NCBI GenBank assembly: GCA_025354985.1
Contig: JANXLU010000056.1
Location: 1-63,185 of the forward strand
Length of the DNA: 63,185 nucleotides
Source of the DNA: Chloroflexota bacterium
GTDB lineage: Bacteria > Chloroflexota > Anaerolineae > J036 > Brachytrichaceae
Direction of reading: 5' to 3'
Positions 55,623-63,185 of the stretch are shown one piece after another. Every line of letters starts with the position of its first letter. The stretch's first letter is position 1. A program made the position numbers and the translations under genes. The notes under the pieces are model-generated. The model was not told the DNA's origin and searched no databases. It saw only the letters and a list, made by a program, of their open reading frames with translations.

Positions 55623-56096
55623 CTGACACAGGTCCTGGTTGCCGCATGCGGTCTGTATGACCTAAATCAGGTTGTACTAAACCATCACAAGCACTGCCAC
55701 TATTTCGCTCACACGAAGATCTTGGATCATGACCAGACGCGTCCGATAGATTCAGAGGTCGATTGAGGATATAGCTAAACCTGTCCAAGAAGGTACACCA
55801 GCAGCGGCAGTTATTGCTATTAAGCGTGTAAACGAACTGGATTTTTATAGCCTGAATTTTACGGCGCTGAGTGGAAAAGTTGGCCTTAGTAATAAGCATG
55901 CCTTGCTCTTATCGAGTATCTGAATCTTCAGGCAGATGCCAATTACTTCAAATTAATCAAACTTAACTCGCAGACCTATAAGCGCTACTCGCCAGCAACG
56001 ATCAAACGTCTTGATGAAGTACGCGATAAAACTGACGAGGCGATGAAACTATATCAATCGAAGCGAAAACGCAAAGCGTGGGGAAAGACTGTATAA
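55623..56096 (+). pseudogene. Unidentified gene remnant with two frameshifts
   Basis: Three segments join as one protein-like sequence if two frameshifts are allowed. Segment one reads VLVAACGLYDLNQVVLNHHK to about 55755. Segment two reads IAKPVQEGTPAAAVIAIKRV and then GKVGLSNKHALL to about 55920. Segment three reads LIEYLNLQADANYFKLIKLN and on to DEVRDKTDEAMKLYQSKRKR, ending in a stop at 56094-56096. The junctions are near 55757-55765 and 55905-55915. The N-terminus is missing. I do not recognise the family. Low GC suggests a transferred gene that is decaying. Sequencing error could explain one shift but not the missing start. Confidence 0.6.
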
Positions 56097-56288
56097 GAAT
56101 GGACATTTTTCGCAAGGTGTATCTATGCGGGCACTCATCGGTGGGTGGGGGATCAAATGAATAAGCTATCGTAGAAGGCTGTGAACGATTACGCTCCTAG
56201 TGATGAATAGAGATCAAATGGCAGGATTAACGCTGTTGTCTATTGACAGTAAGATAAGAAATGAATGTTAAGAATGAGGGTGTAAAAC

Positions 56289-56525
56289 ATGACTGCGCTT
56301 GAACAAGTGATTGTAGAGAAGTTTCATCAGCTTGACGAGACGAGCAAGCGGCGGGTATTGGCATCGTTAGAACAGGAAATCAATGCGCCATCCGTTAAGC
56401 CGCCCCATAAAATGATGCGTCCAGAATGGGAAGCCTTTGTCAACGAAACCTATGGTTCATTGGCAGATGTTCCCATCGAGCGCGGGGCTAAACTACCGCT
56501 GGAAATCCGAGATGAAATTGAATGA
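56289..56525 (+). CDS. Antitoxin of a VapBC-type module
   Basis: A 78-residue protein with the antitoxin layout: an N-terminal helical part (LEQVIVEKFHQLDETSKRRV) and a C-terminal segment (WEAFVNETYGSLADVPIERG) that would wrap the toxin. Its stop overlaps the ATG of the following PIN-domain gene (ATGA at 56522), the typical toxin-antitoxin arrangement. The toxin frame is broken, so the antitoxin now stands alone. The DNA-binding type cannot be assigned. The 56097-56288 gap before it has no gene, only AT-rich sequence. Confidence 0.68.
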   Translation: MTALEQVIVEKFHQLDETSKRRVLASLEQEINAPSVKPPHKMMRPEWEAFVNETYGSLADVPIERGAKLPLEIRDEIE

Positions 56526-56924
56526 AGTATTTGTTGGATACCAATACGTGTATTCGTTTCATCAATGGGCGTGCGCCACAACTACGAGTGAAGTTGTTAG
56601 CCGTCGGTTTGAGATGACATTGCCGTCTGTTCGGTTGTCAAAGCTGAAATGTACTACGGCGCGATGAAAAGCCAGACGCCTTCGGTTTCCTTGCAGAAAC
56701 AGCAGCGTTTCCTGAGTCAGTTTAGCAGTTTGCCATTTGACGATACAACCGTATATGACTACGGAACAATACGCGCCGCATTGGAAAAACTTGGAACGCC
56801 CATCAGCCATCCTGATGTACAGATTGCAGCGATTGCGCTGAAACACAATCTGATTTTGGTCACACACAACACACGAGAATTCAGCCGTATTTATGGGTTA
56901 CGGCTGGAAGATTGGGAAGTCTAA
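56522..56924 (+). pseudogene. VapC-like PIN-domain toxin, frameshifted
   Basis: The first frame begins MKYLLDTNTCIRFINGRAPQ, with the catalytic Asp of PIN RNases, and ends in a stop at about 56612. The second frame resumes at 56616 with DIAVCSVVKAEMYYGAMK and contains Asp in SHPDVQIAAIAL and the ending LVTHNTREFSRIYGLRLEDW. A one-base frameshift around 56610-56615 separates the halves. All expected acidic residues are present on the two sides. The ancestral VapC would be about 134 residues and would cleave RNA. Confidence 0.8.
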
Positions 56925-57060
56925 CGCTGGTCATACGCGACGATCATTTCAAGCGTGTTGATGGGCTGCTAGTTGCCAAGTGGTAAAGCCCACCATACTG
57001 TACAGATAGATTCATTTACATTTACGCCAATGTCATTCCTGTAAGGACAAGATTGCATGG

Positions 57061-57198
57061 TGAACTGCCCCCTCTCCCTCCGGGAGAGCTGCTGGTCAGT
57101 AGACCGGGCTGGGGTGAGGGAGTTCGGCCCCCTCTCCCCTTGGGAGAGCTGCCGGTCAGTAGACCGGGTTGGGGTGAGGGACTGGACTGGGGTGAGGG
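57061..57198. repeat. Two 60-bp direct repeats with nested palindromes
   Basis: 57061-57120 and 57121-57180 are direct repeats with period exactly 60 bp and only a few differences, followed by a partial copy of the GGGGTGAGGG end to 57198. Each unit has the CCCTCTCC...GGGAGAG hairpin of the pepA repeat, but interrupted by a small palindrome (CCGGTC-AGTA-GACCGG in the second copy). Confidence 0.85.
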
Positions 57199-57220
57199 GA
57201 TCACGTAAAGTGCACAAACG

Positions 57221-57510
57221 ATGAGTCATCTATTACTTATCCAACTCTGGATTCACCCCGGCTGCGAGGCGGAATTTGCCGAGTTTGAGGCCGGTGCGGT
57301 GCCGCACCTGGCCCGCCACGGCGGGCGGATTGAGCGCGCGTTGCGCCAGGCGCCGCGGATGCCCCCTACGAGGTGCATCTCGTGTCCTTTCCAGATGCCG
57401 CCGCATTCCATGCCTACTCCTCCGACGCGGACGTCATCGCCCGCGCGGCTGTTCGCGCGACCGTGATCGCGCGGACGGCGACAATGGCGTGCGGGGAGGT
57501 TACGTACTGA
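57221..57510 (+). pseudogene. DUF1330-like small protein, frameshifted
   Basis: Begins MSHLLLIQLWIHPGCEAEFA and continues to RIERALRQ, then the frame shifts near 57345-57360 and resumes as ADAPYEVHLVSFPDAAAFHA with YSSDADVIARAAVRATVIA to a stop at 57508-57510. Together this fits a ~95-residue dimeric alpha-beta barrel protein of the DUF1330/monooxygenase-like type. It lies between the two repeat arrays, which are inverted relative to each other. A sequencing error is possible as only one shift is seen. Confidence 0.55.
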
Positions 57511-57513
57511 TGG

Positions 57514-57604
57514 GCCCTCACCCCAGCCCTCTCCCGGAGGGAGAGGGGGCCGAACTCCCTCTCCTTTGGGAGAGGGTTGGGGTGAGGGGGTTGGGGTGAG
57601 GGAT
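57514..57604. repeat. Inverted-repeat array after the DUF1330-like gene
   Basis: Starts with the CCCTCACCCCAG arm, then GGGAGAGGGGGCCGAACTCC and further GGGAGAGG and GGGGTGAGGG arms. Bases 57539-57561 are the exact inverse complement of 57116-57138 in the left array, so a 23-bp perfect inverted repeat flanks the pseudogene. Confidence 0.8.
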
Positions 57605-57613
57605 TGCTGCCGG

Positions 57614-59002
57614 CTAATGCGACTGCATCACGAGCGTGCTCTGTGGCGGTATCTGCACCTCACCGGAGAGGTCGCGCCCTGTGAGCAGGTCGCGATACGG
57701 GTGTGGGAGCGAGACGGTGGCCGGTGCAAAGGTGTGATTAAGCACAAAGCGCACATCGGCGCCGGGCCCGGCGCGGCGGGTCACCTCAACGCCGGGTGGC
57801 GTGGTTAGCAGGGGCGACACCGCACCACTGGTCTGGAGCCAATCTATCAGCGCGTGCCAGAAGGCCACATCCGGGCTGAAGCCAAGATAGATGGCCTGCC
57901 CGGCACCGTGGCCCTGGATGGTGCAGGCTTGATGGCCGTCGGCATAGTGACCAAACGCGGTGGCGGTGGTTGCGCGCAGGTGCTCGGCCGGGCGCGCCGA
58001 CGAGAAGAAGCCGTGGCTGGCTGTTGCGCTCATTTTGCGGGCAAGCGTGCGCAGGTCGGCTGCTATCTTCTGGCTTTCATGAAAGCGCGGGCTGAACTGG
58101 CCGTGCCGCTCGTAGCCATTGCGGGATTGCTCCGCGCCAAACCGTGGCGAGCGCCAGCTAAAGGTGCTGAGCCCACCCCCGCCATGGGCCATCGTGTGAA
58201 ATGCCACCAGGCGATAATGCCCGGCGGTCTCCATCACCCAAAACGGATCCCGCGACATCCCGCGCATGACGTCATGCACGAGTGAAATCATGGCCGAACG
58301 GGGCGGCACCTCCACCGGTGGTGACGGACCGACGGGCGGCTTGCGCACGGGTGAGGTGGTGATCCACTGGGTTGGCTTCACCGCGCCACTGAGGGTGTCG
58401 ATCTGGACACTGGCAAAGCCGATGACCTGATCGGAGGCGAACCGGTACTAGTCCAGCAGGTGACCGGGGTTTAGCCCGATCTCACGGATTGGGTAGGGCA
58501 GATCAAGCTGCGCCCAATCAGAATAGGTCTGATTCCAGAACACCGTGCCCCAGGCGTCGTTGAGCGCGGACATTGATCCGTATTTGGCGCGACACCAGTC
58601 AATAAACGCGGCGCGACAGCGCGGGCAATAGCAGCGGACGGTGTCGTGATCACCGAGCTCGTTGTCGATCTGCCAATCCACGACCGCGGGGTGGCTGCCA
58701 TAGCGCCGACCAAGCTCGGCTGCGATGCGTTGGCAATGTGAGCGGTAGGTGTCGTTGGTGTGGCAGTAGTATTTGCGCACGCCGGGTTTCATCTGCACAC
58801 CCTCGGCGCTGATGGGCAGAACATCCGGATGTTGGTGCACCAGCCACATCGGCGGGGTGGCGGTGGGTGTGCCCAGGATGACCGAGAGCCCGGCATGGCT
58901 GAGCACGTCGATGGCGCGGTCAAGCCAGTCAAAGTCAAACCGGTCTTCGGCGGGTTGCAGTGCGCTCCAGGCAAACTCGCCGATGCGCACGCCATAAAAC
59001 AT
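57614..59002 (-). pseudogene. GH42 beta-galactosidase remnant with in-frame TAG and internal deletions
   Basis: One reading frame spans the whole feature apart from a TAG at 58448-58450. The N-terminal part (VRIGEFAWSALQPAEDRFDF, LGTPTATPPMWLVHQHPDV) lacks about 25 residues of the normal start. The acid/base Glu lies in WQIDNELG. The TAG follows NPGHLLD, where homologs have an aromatic residue before YRFASDQ. Past it, the nucleophile Glu is in FWVMET, but segments normally between WITT and the AMISLVHD part, after WVMET, and most of the trimerisation domain are missing. The beta domain at the end is complete (VRFVLNHTFAPATVSLPHPY). Only a remnant of a normal ~650-residue enzyme, so a pseudogene; read-through cannot be excluded. 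Confidence 0.78.
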
Positions 59003-59043
59003 AAGTGTTCTACTTTATATGGGTGCCACGTGAGCGCGCGGCC

Positions 59044-59811
59044 TCAGGCAACGGCGCGTGGCGGTCGCCTGGTCAGCAGCGTAGCGGCCGCCATGAGGCC
59101 AACCGCCGCCGTGGCCAGCCACGCGGCAGTGGCGACCGAGGGCGTGGCAGATTGCTTGACGCCGATGCCGGCAAACGCCCAGATCAACACCAGCAGAAAA
59201 CTAATGTCGCGGCGTGAGGTCGCCATGGCCAGGGCGAGCGCACTGGCCACGACCAGCATGATGACCGCCCAGGTGGGTGGCGAAATGCCCCAGCCGCTCC
59301 AGCCGACAAAATCGAGCACCGAGGTGACATTGGCAATGGTGGCCACCGACACCCAGCCAAGATATACGCTCATCGGAATGTCCACGCACCAGCGCTCAGC
59401 CGTGGACGGTGTGCTACGCCCGACGCCGCCAAGCACATAAACCTGGATGAGCGTGAGCAGTAGGGTGCCCATGGCGAGCAGGGTGGGGACAAATTGCAGG
59501 TAGTGCCACAAGAACAGCCAGACGCAATTGGCCACGCAGCTGAGTACGAACCACCAACCGATCCGGCGCAGGCGCTGGCTCTCGCGGTTGCGCGGCAGCG
59601 CCTGATAGGTTGCGAACGCGAGCATGCCGATATAGATCACGCCCCAGATGGAAAATACGTAGCCGGCCGGTACGAAGAACACGTTAAAGCGATCGGATAT
59701 CTCGCCGGTGTTTAGCCCGTTGAAGCGCACGATATTGGCGAGCGCGTTAATGGTAATCGTGGCGATGACCGCCAGCACCGTGGCCAGCTGGCGAGCGAGA
59801 TCTCGGTTCAT
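59044..59811 (-). CDS. Tryptophan-rich membrane protein, TspO/MBR-like
   Basis: A 255-residue membrane protein with about seven hydrophobic segments. Its first half (NALANIVRFNGLNTGEISD, FFVPAGYVFSIWGVIYIGML) and Trp-rich later loops (NCVWLFLWHYLQFVP, MSVYLGWVSVATIANVTSV) match the tryptophan-rich sensory protein family related to TspO, though longer than a classic TspO (about 160). The start at 59811 gives MNRDLARQLATVLAVIATIT; an upstream ATG at 59853 adds a hydrophilic extension. Ligand unknown; TspO members bind tetrapyrroles. The 59812-60043 gap upstream contains no gene or clear promoter. It lies 41 nt before the GH42 remnant on the same strand. Confidence 0.72.
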   Translation of the reverse strand: MNRDLARQLATVLAVIATITINALANIVRFNGLNTGEISDRFNVFFVPAGYVFSIWGVIYIGMLAFATYQALPRNRESQRLRRIGWWFVLSCVANCVWLFLWHYLQFVPTLLAMGTLLLTLIQVYVLGGVGRSTPSTAERWCVDIPMSVYLGWVSVATIANVTSVLDFVGWSGWGISPPTWAVIMLVVASALALAMATSRRDISFLLVLIWAFAGIGVKQSATPSVATAAWLATAAVGLMAAATLLTRRPPRAVA

Positions 59812-60043
59812 GGGGTGTACGTTACCAGAGAGAGGATGGCTCCATGCATCCAAACCCGCCGCGGCATCCGTAACACAGATAGAACACCAGCGAGAAACGA
59901 CGACACGCTGAACATCACGGACGCAGCTCGCGCGCGGTTGCGCCTGTGAATTGCTCTTGTTTGTCAGTCAATCGCCTGGTTTTTGAGTCATCCATGTGGG
60001 TCACCACATACACAAACCTATTCACGAGGAGATATCAATCATA

Positions 60044-61384
60044 ATGAAAAACACAGTCATGTCTGCAATAGCGGCCGCCTCAATTCTGCTGGCTTCCGCC
60101 ACTCCGGTTTTTGCCCACAGCGGGCACCCGACAGAGCAGGAGGCGCTCCAAAGCTTGAGCGCAAGCGACTTGCGCGCATTGCTAACCGGTCAGCTTGGCG
60201 AGCACGTCCTGCTGGCGTTCAGCGCCACCGGCGCCGCGCTCGGCGGGCGGGATGCCCAGTTCAAGGCCGCCGCCGCCCAGCTTGATAACAACAGCATCGA
60301 CATCAGCAAGAGCATCGGCGCCGTTTATGGGCAGGGCGCGCAGGACGCCTTCCTGCCGTTGTGGCGCAAGCACATCGGCTTTGTGGTTGATTACACCACC
60401 GCGCTCGGCGCGGGCGACAAGGCCAAGAGCGACAAGGCCGTGAATGATTTGGTGCAATATTCGGAAGATTTTGGCGCCTTTCTCGCCAGCGCCAACCCGA
60501 ACCTGCCAAAGGCAACCGTCGCGGGCCTGGTTAAGAGTCACATCCTTGGTCTGAAGTCCGCGATTGATGCACAGGCAGCCAAAGACCCGGTAGCCGCGTA
60601 CGCCGCACTGCGCGAGGCCTATGCCCATATGGATATGATCGCGAAGCCGTTGGCTGCGGGCATCGCCATGCAGTTTATGGACAAGTTTGCCGGGCGCGCC
60701 GAGGACCCCGCCGCCAACCTGCGCGCGGCGCTTACCCAGGGCCTCAAGGAGCACACGTATCTGGCGGCTTTGGCCACGGGTGCCGCGCTGGGTGGACGTG
60801 ATGCCGAGTTTAAGGCTGCGGCCGGTGCCTTGGATGGCAACAGCGTGGATCTCAGCAAGGCCATCGGCAGCGTGTATGGTGCGGGTGCGGGAGATGCCTT
60901 CCTGCCCCTGTGGCGCAAGCACATCGGCTTCGTGGTCGATTACACCACTGGTCTGGCAACCAAAGACAAGGCCAAGAGCGACAAGGCCGTGGCTGATCTG
61001 ATCGGTTACACCCAGGACTTTGGAGCCTTCCTCTCCGGAGCCAGCCCGGCCCTCCCTCAGGCCACCGTGGCCGACTTGGTCAAGACCCACATTCTTGGCC
61101 TGAAGGCGGTCATCGATGCCCAGGCGGCCGGTGATGTCACCACTGTCTACTCCGAGCTTCGTGGCGCATATGCGCACATGGGCATGATCGCTGATCCCTT
61201 GTCCGCTGCCATCAGCGCACAGTTTGCCGACAAGTTTGGCGCCCGTCCGGTCATGGGTCTGCCGGTCACCGGTGGTTCCTCGGCTGATGCAACGCTTCCG
61301 ATTATCGTCGTGGCTGCGGCCATCATAAGCATCCTGACCATGGGCGGCGTTGCGCTCAAGCGCGTCGCAATTCGCAAGAAATAA
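60044..61384 (+). CDS. Duplicated-domain surface protein with LPVTG sorting-like tail
   Basis: A 446-residue exported protein: signal peptide (about 1-25, ending VFAHSG), then two ~175-residue copies of the same helical domain (about 35-215 and 220-395). Each copy has LGGRDAEFKAAA-like, SIGxVYGxGAxDAFLPLWRK, HIGFVVDYTT, DFGAFLS and LREAYAHMDMIADPLAA segments. The tail has LPVTG at 406-410, a hydrophobic helix and a KRVAIRKK charged end, the pattern of a sortase-anchored protein. Related proteins are sometimes labelled copper amine oxidase through an unrelated domain; no such enzyme motif is seen here. The next gene is a copper-binding protein. GAGGAG is about 12 nt before the ATG. Confidence 0.75.
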   Translation: MKNTVMSAIAAASILLASATPVFAHSGHPTEQEALQSLSASDLRALLTGQLGEHVLLAFSATGAALGGRDAQFKAAAAQLDNNSIDISKSIGAVYGQGAQDAFLPLWRKHIGFVVDYTTALGAGDKAKSDKAVNDLVQYSEDFGAFLASANPNLPKATVAGLVKSHILGLKSAIDAQAAKDPVAAYAALREAYAHMDMIAKPLAAGIAMQFMDKFAGRAEDPAANLRAALTQGLKEHTYLAALATGAALGGRDAEFKAAAGALDGNSVDLSKAIGSVYGAGAGDAFLPLWRKHIGFVVDYTTGLATKDKAKSDKAVADLIGYTQDFGAFLSGASPALPQATVADLVKTHILGLKAVIDAQAAGDVTTVYSELRGAYAHMGMIADPLSAAISAQFADKFGARPVMGLPVTGGSSADATLPIIVVAAAIISILTMGGVALKRVAIRKK

Positions 61385-61410
61385 CATCGTCAGGTTTGAA
61401 TAACGCACCG

Positions 61411-61463
61411 TGCCGGTCAAACCGCAAAGCCTAACGCAGGTGGTTTGACCGGCATTCATTTTT
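61411..61463 (+). terminator. Intercistronic terminator-like hairpin before the cupredoxin
   Basis: A perfect 13-bp stem: TGCCGGTCAAACC (61411-61423) pairs with GGTTTGACCGGCA (61442-61454), loop 18 nt. TTCATTTTT (61455-61463) follows, and AGGAG for the next gene comes directly after. It is both a partial terminator and a spacer for the downstream ribosome site. Confidence 0.82.
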
Positions 61464-61475
61464 AGGAGAACACAT

Positions 61476-62099
61476 ATGAATCACAAAAGTCTGTTCGCGG
61501 CGATGGTCTCGCTGGCCTTGCTTGCAGCCTGTGCACCGGCGCCCACGGTCACGCCCATCCCGCTCCCACCCACTGCGCTCCCGGCCAAAGCCCCGGAGGT
61601 CGCGCCCGCAACCCAGCAACCGCCCGCGACGTTACCGCCGGCCCCGACCGCCGTCATTGCGCCAACAGCCGCGGCTGTCGCAACAAAGCAGACCGAGCCA
61701 ACCAAGCCTGCGCCTACCGCCACGACAATGGCCATGGATCACGGGGCGATGACCGACACGATGAAGACGGACCCAACCGCAACCGCGCGATCTGTCGCGG
61801 CTACCGCTGTCCCGGTGCCAGTTGCGGGTAAGCAGGTGACCATCAACATCAGCCTGTTTCAGTTTCAACCCAACGTGGTCGAGGTGCCGGTGGGCACCAC
61901 CGTCACCTGGATTAACGGTGACCTGATCGAGCATAGCGTGACCCAAGGCAACACGCCCGGCACGCCGGGTGGCGTCTGGGACAGTGGCTTCTTCACCAAG
62001 GGCAAGAGTTTCTCTTACAAGTTTGACAAGCCAGGCGAGTTCAAATACTTCTGCGCCCGCCACAACAGCATGACCGGCATTGTCCGGGTGGTCGGGTAA
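61476..62099 (+). CDS. Cupredoxin (plastocyanin-like) lipoprotein
   Basis: A 207-residue protein: lipoprotein signal with LAAC, an Ala/Pro/Thr linker of about 85 residues containing MAMDHGAM (possible His/Met metal site), then a single cupredoxin domain starting with VTINISLFQFQP. Type 1 copper ligands are visible as His in IEHSVTQG and Cys-His-Met in YFCARHNSMTG. It carries electrons or copper at the cell surface. AGGAG lies about 7 nt before the ATG. A terminator-like hairpin separates it from the LPVTG protein. The 62100-62241 stretch after it has no intact gene. Confidence 0.9.
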   Translation: MNHKSLFAAMVSLALLAACAPAPTVTPIPLPPTALPAKAPEVAPATQQPPATLPPAPTAVIAPTAAAVATKQTEPTKPAPTATTMAMDHGAMTDTMKTDPTATARSVAATAVPVPVAGKQVTINISLFQFQPNVVEVPVGTTVTWINGDLIEHSVTQGNTPGTPGGVWDSGFFTKGKSFSYKFDKPGEFKYFCARHNSMTGIVRVVG

Positions 62100-62241
62100 C
62101 CAACCCGGTATTGATACGAATGTTTTGGGTTTTGCATCATGGGGCGACCTCGTGCGCACCAAACGCCGTCCAAACGCTCCGATGCAAAACCCGCGGACCG
62201 CAGCAGCCACCATCATGGCGGGGCCTAACCTGAGCGAGGCA

Positions 62242-62553
62242 AATCTCCTGACGCGTGGCGCAAGCGGCCGGTCGTGCGACACATCATGTGCGATCGCAAT
62301 GACCCGCGGGCGTTGGACGCGCTGATCGCGTTGCCGATTGACCATGGCAACGCCATGCACTCATTCGTGCTTGCGGGAGACGTGGCCACGGCCATCCACA
62401 AGTTGCTGACCGCTGGTGCGCATGTGTGCCGTCAGGCCTTTAACATCGCCTACCCCGAGACAAGCACCACCAAGGGTTTCATCCTCGCGTGTGCCGAGGT
62501 GTGTGGCAAAACGCCGCGCCTATACCCGCTCAACCTCGAGGCCGCCGATAGGG
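62242..62553 (+). pseudogene. NAD-dependent epimerase remnant
   Basis: LLTRGASGRS in one frame (from about 62245) and VRHIMCDRNDPRALDALIAL in the next (from 62274) look like the Rossmann-domain second strand of an SDR epimerase, separated by a frameshift. The frame then jumps to a late SDR region (DHGNAMHSFVLAGDVATAI, AFNIAYPETSTTKGFILACA and TPRLYPLN), so most of the middle is deleted. It stops matching near 62550, where the antisense ATPase gene begins to match. The rest of the plus-strand frame to 62711 is antisense to that gene. Confidence 0.58.
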
Positions 62554-63185
62554 ATGTAAAACTGGTGCACCAATTTGCGGCCATCTTCATATTCGCTAGC
62601 AAACGCCACCTTGATGCCGACATTGCCCAGCGCGCCCACCAAGTCGCCCTGAACCTGATCCACTTGCTGATGTGCCAGCACCAACCGCAGCCCATATTTA
62701 CGCCATTGTGACAAAATGTTCGCCAACCCTTCAGCCGAGCTTTCGTTGGCGCAGAATCGCTGGAATTCATCGAGATACAAATAGAACGGAATGCGGTGAT
62801 CTTCATCGCGGCTGAAAGCGGCTTGTTCAATGCCAACGGTGAGTAGCGAGCCAATCAATTTTTGCGTGCCATGCGCGAGATGCGCCAAATTGATAATTAC
62901 CACTTTCTGGCCGTCCATGATCTCGCGGAAATTGATGCGGTTGGCCTTGTGCCCAAGTGTGCGGCGCAGGTCGCGGTCATAAATGAAGCGACCGAGCTTG
63001 TTTTGGATTGAGTCTGAGTTCTTCAATTCTTGCTTCTCGTAGCCCCCAAACTCGCGCTGAAAATCGATTTTGAGTTGCGGGTCTTGCACAGGCTCAAGCA
63101 ATCGCTGACGGTAGTGCAGGTCGGTAAGAAATTGCCGGAAATCAACGAACGTTTGACCTGTTTCGGCCAGGATGCGCAACGCAGG
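62520..63185 (-). CDS. TraG/VirD4-like or HerA-type AAA ATPase, C-terminal part
   Basis: The frame is open to the window end, so the N-terminus (with Walker A) is outside. About 220 residues are visible: NLGRFIYDRDLRRTLG-like region (KLGRFIYDRDLR), KVVIINLAHLAHGTQKLIGS, Walker B FYLYLDEFQRF, then LSQWRKYGLRLVLAHQQVDQ and LGNVGIKVAFASE, the sensor region of conjugation-type DNA-pumping ATPases (TraM/TraD recognition). The match ends at GRKLVHQFY, and the final residues (IPIGGLEVERV) are antisense to the epimerase remnant, so the true C-terminus was lost at a junction near 62550. A mobile-element origin is likely. Confidence 0.7.
   Translation of the reverse strand, partial: PALRILAETGQTFVDFRQFLTDLHYRQRLLEPVQDPQLKIDFQREFGGYEKQELKNSDSIQNKLGRFIYDRDLRRTLGHKANRINFREIMDGQKVVIINLAHLAHGTQKLIGSLLTVGIEQAAFSRDEDHRIPFYLYLDEFQRFCANESSAEGLANILSQWRKYGLRLVLAHQQVDQVQGDLVGALGNVGIKVAFASEYEDGRKLVHQFYIPIGGLEVERV

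Noticed and set aside
55561-55899. A 112-residue minus-strand gene in the gene-poor stretch.
   Set aside because: It is antisense to the frameshifted pseudogene, whose plus-strand translation looks protein-like; the minus frame does not.
60182-61459. A 425-residue open frame on the minus strand.
   Set aside because: It is antisense to the clear LPVTG protein gene, has no domain-like pattern, and arises from codon bias of the two duplicated domains.
62274-62711. A 145-residue plus-strand protein at the window end.
   Set aside because: The first half is an epimerase remnant; the second half is only antisense to the ATPase gene.
1-63185. tRNA or rRNA genes.
   Set aside because: No cloverleaf with a GTTCRANNC-like T-loop or conserved rRNA sequence was noticed, but this was read by eye; a tRNAscan run could reveal a missed one.

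Overview
The window (about 63 kb, GC-rich, gene-dense) looks like a chromosomal piece of a Chloroflexota (Chloroflexi) bacterium. The pointers are inference from gene content: menaquinone genes, solute-binding lipoproteins with long Ala/Pro/Thr linkers, secreted proteins with Thr-Pro tracts next to a short FLPxxL-like motif, an XPB-type helicase operon, and a 4-gene succinate dehydrogenase with heme-b subunits. No rRNA, tRNA, CRISPR array or insertion sequence was recognised.

Layout. 1-1115: end of menA and complete menG/ubiE. 1245-15447 (minus): a two-gene secreted-protein operon, a ~3,400-residue adhesin-like protein with 24 SdrD/Cna-B-type repeats and a metzincin-like protease; both end in cohesin-like domains and the protease also carries a dockerin. 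15642-17374: aldo/keto reductase and msrA. 17544-25982: two ABC importers. The first (Ugp-like, with a TIM-barrel isomerase) has no ATPase; the second (spermidine/iron type) has one. 25994-29487 (minus): MoxR ATPase, DUF58 and DUF4129 proteins. 29625-35610: XPB helicase with two large helicase-associated proteins. 35702-39095: sdhCDAB. 39155-44002: NAD-dependent formate dehydrogenase (NuoE-NuoF fusion and molybdenum subunit) with a DUF2237 gene between them. 44266-44961: a minus-strand DUF4395 gene preceded by a promoter and two terminator-like hairpins, the best candidate for an undescribed RNA regulator here. 44994-52903: YcaQ-like DNA glycosylase, M17 aminopeptidase, recF, a GCS2-family ligase, malQ and an SDR epimerase. 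53057-54967: a Thr/Pro minisatellite surface protein.

55418-62560 is different. It has several broken genes (an unidentified frameshifted gene, a frameshifted vapC behind an intact antitoxin, a DUF1330-like gene between inverted repeats, a GH42 beta-galactosidase with an in-frame TAG and internal deletions, an SDR remnant) and repeat arrays. Intact genes remain among them: a TspO-like membrane protein, and a duplicated-domain surface protein with an LPVTG sorting-like tail followed by a cupredoxin lipoprotein. The window ends in a truncated conjugation-type ATPase.

Regulation. Several genes have a TANAAT-like box only 6-8 nt before the ATG and no Shine-Dalgarno sequence, suggesting leaderless transcripts. 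The highly expressed lipoprotein genes do have good Shine-Dalgarno sites. Stem-loops separate the second binding protein from its permeases and the LPVTG protein from the cupredoxin, probably tuning expression within operons.
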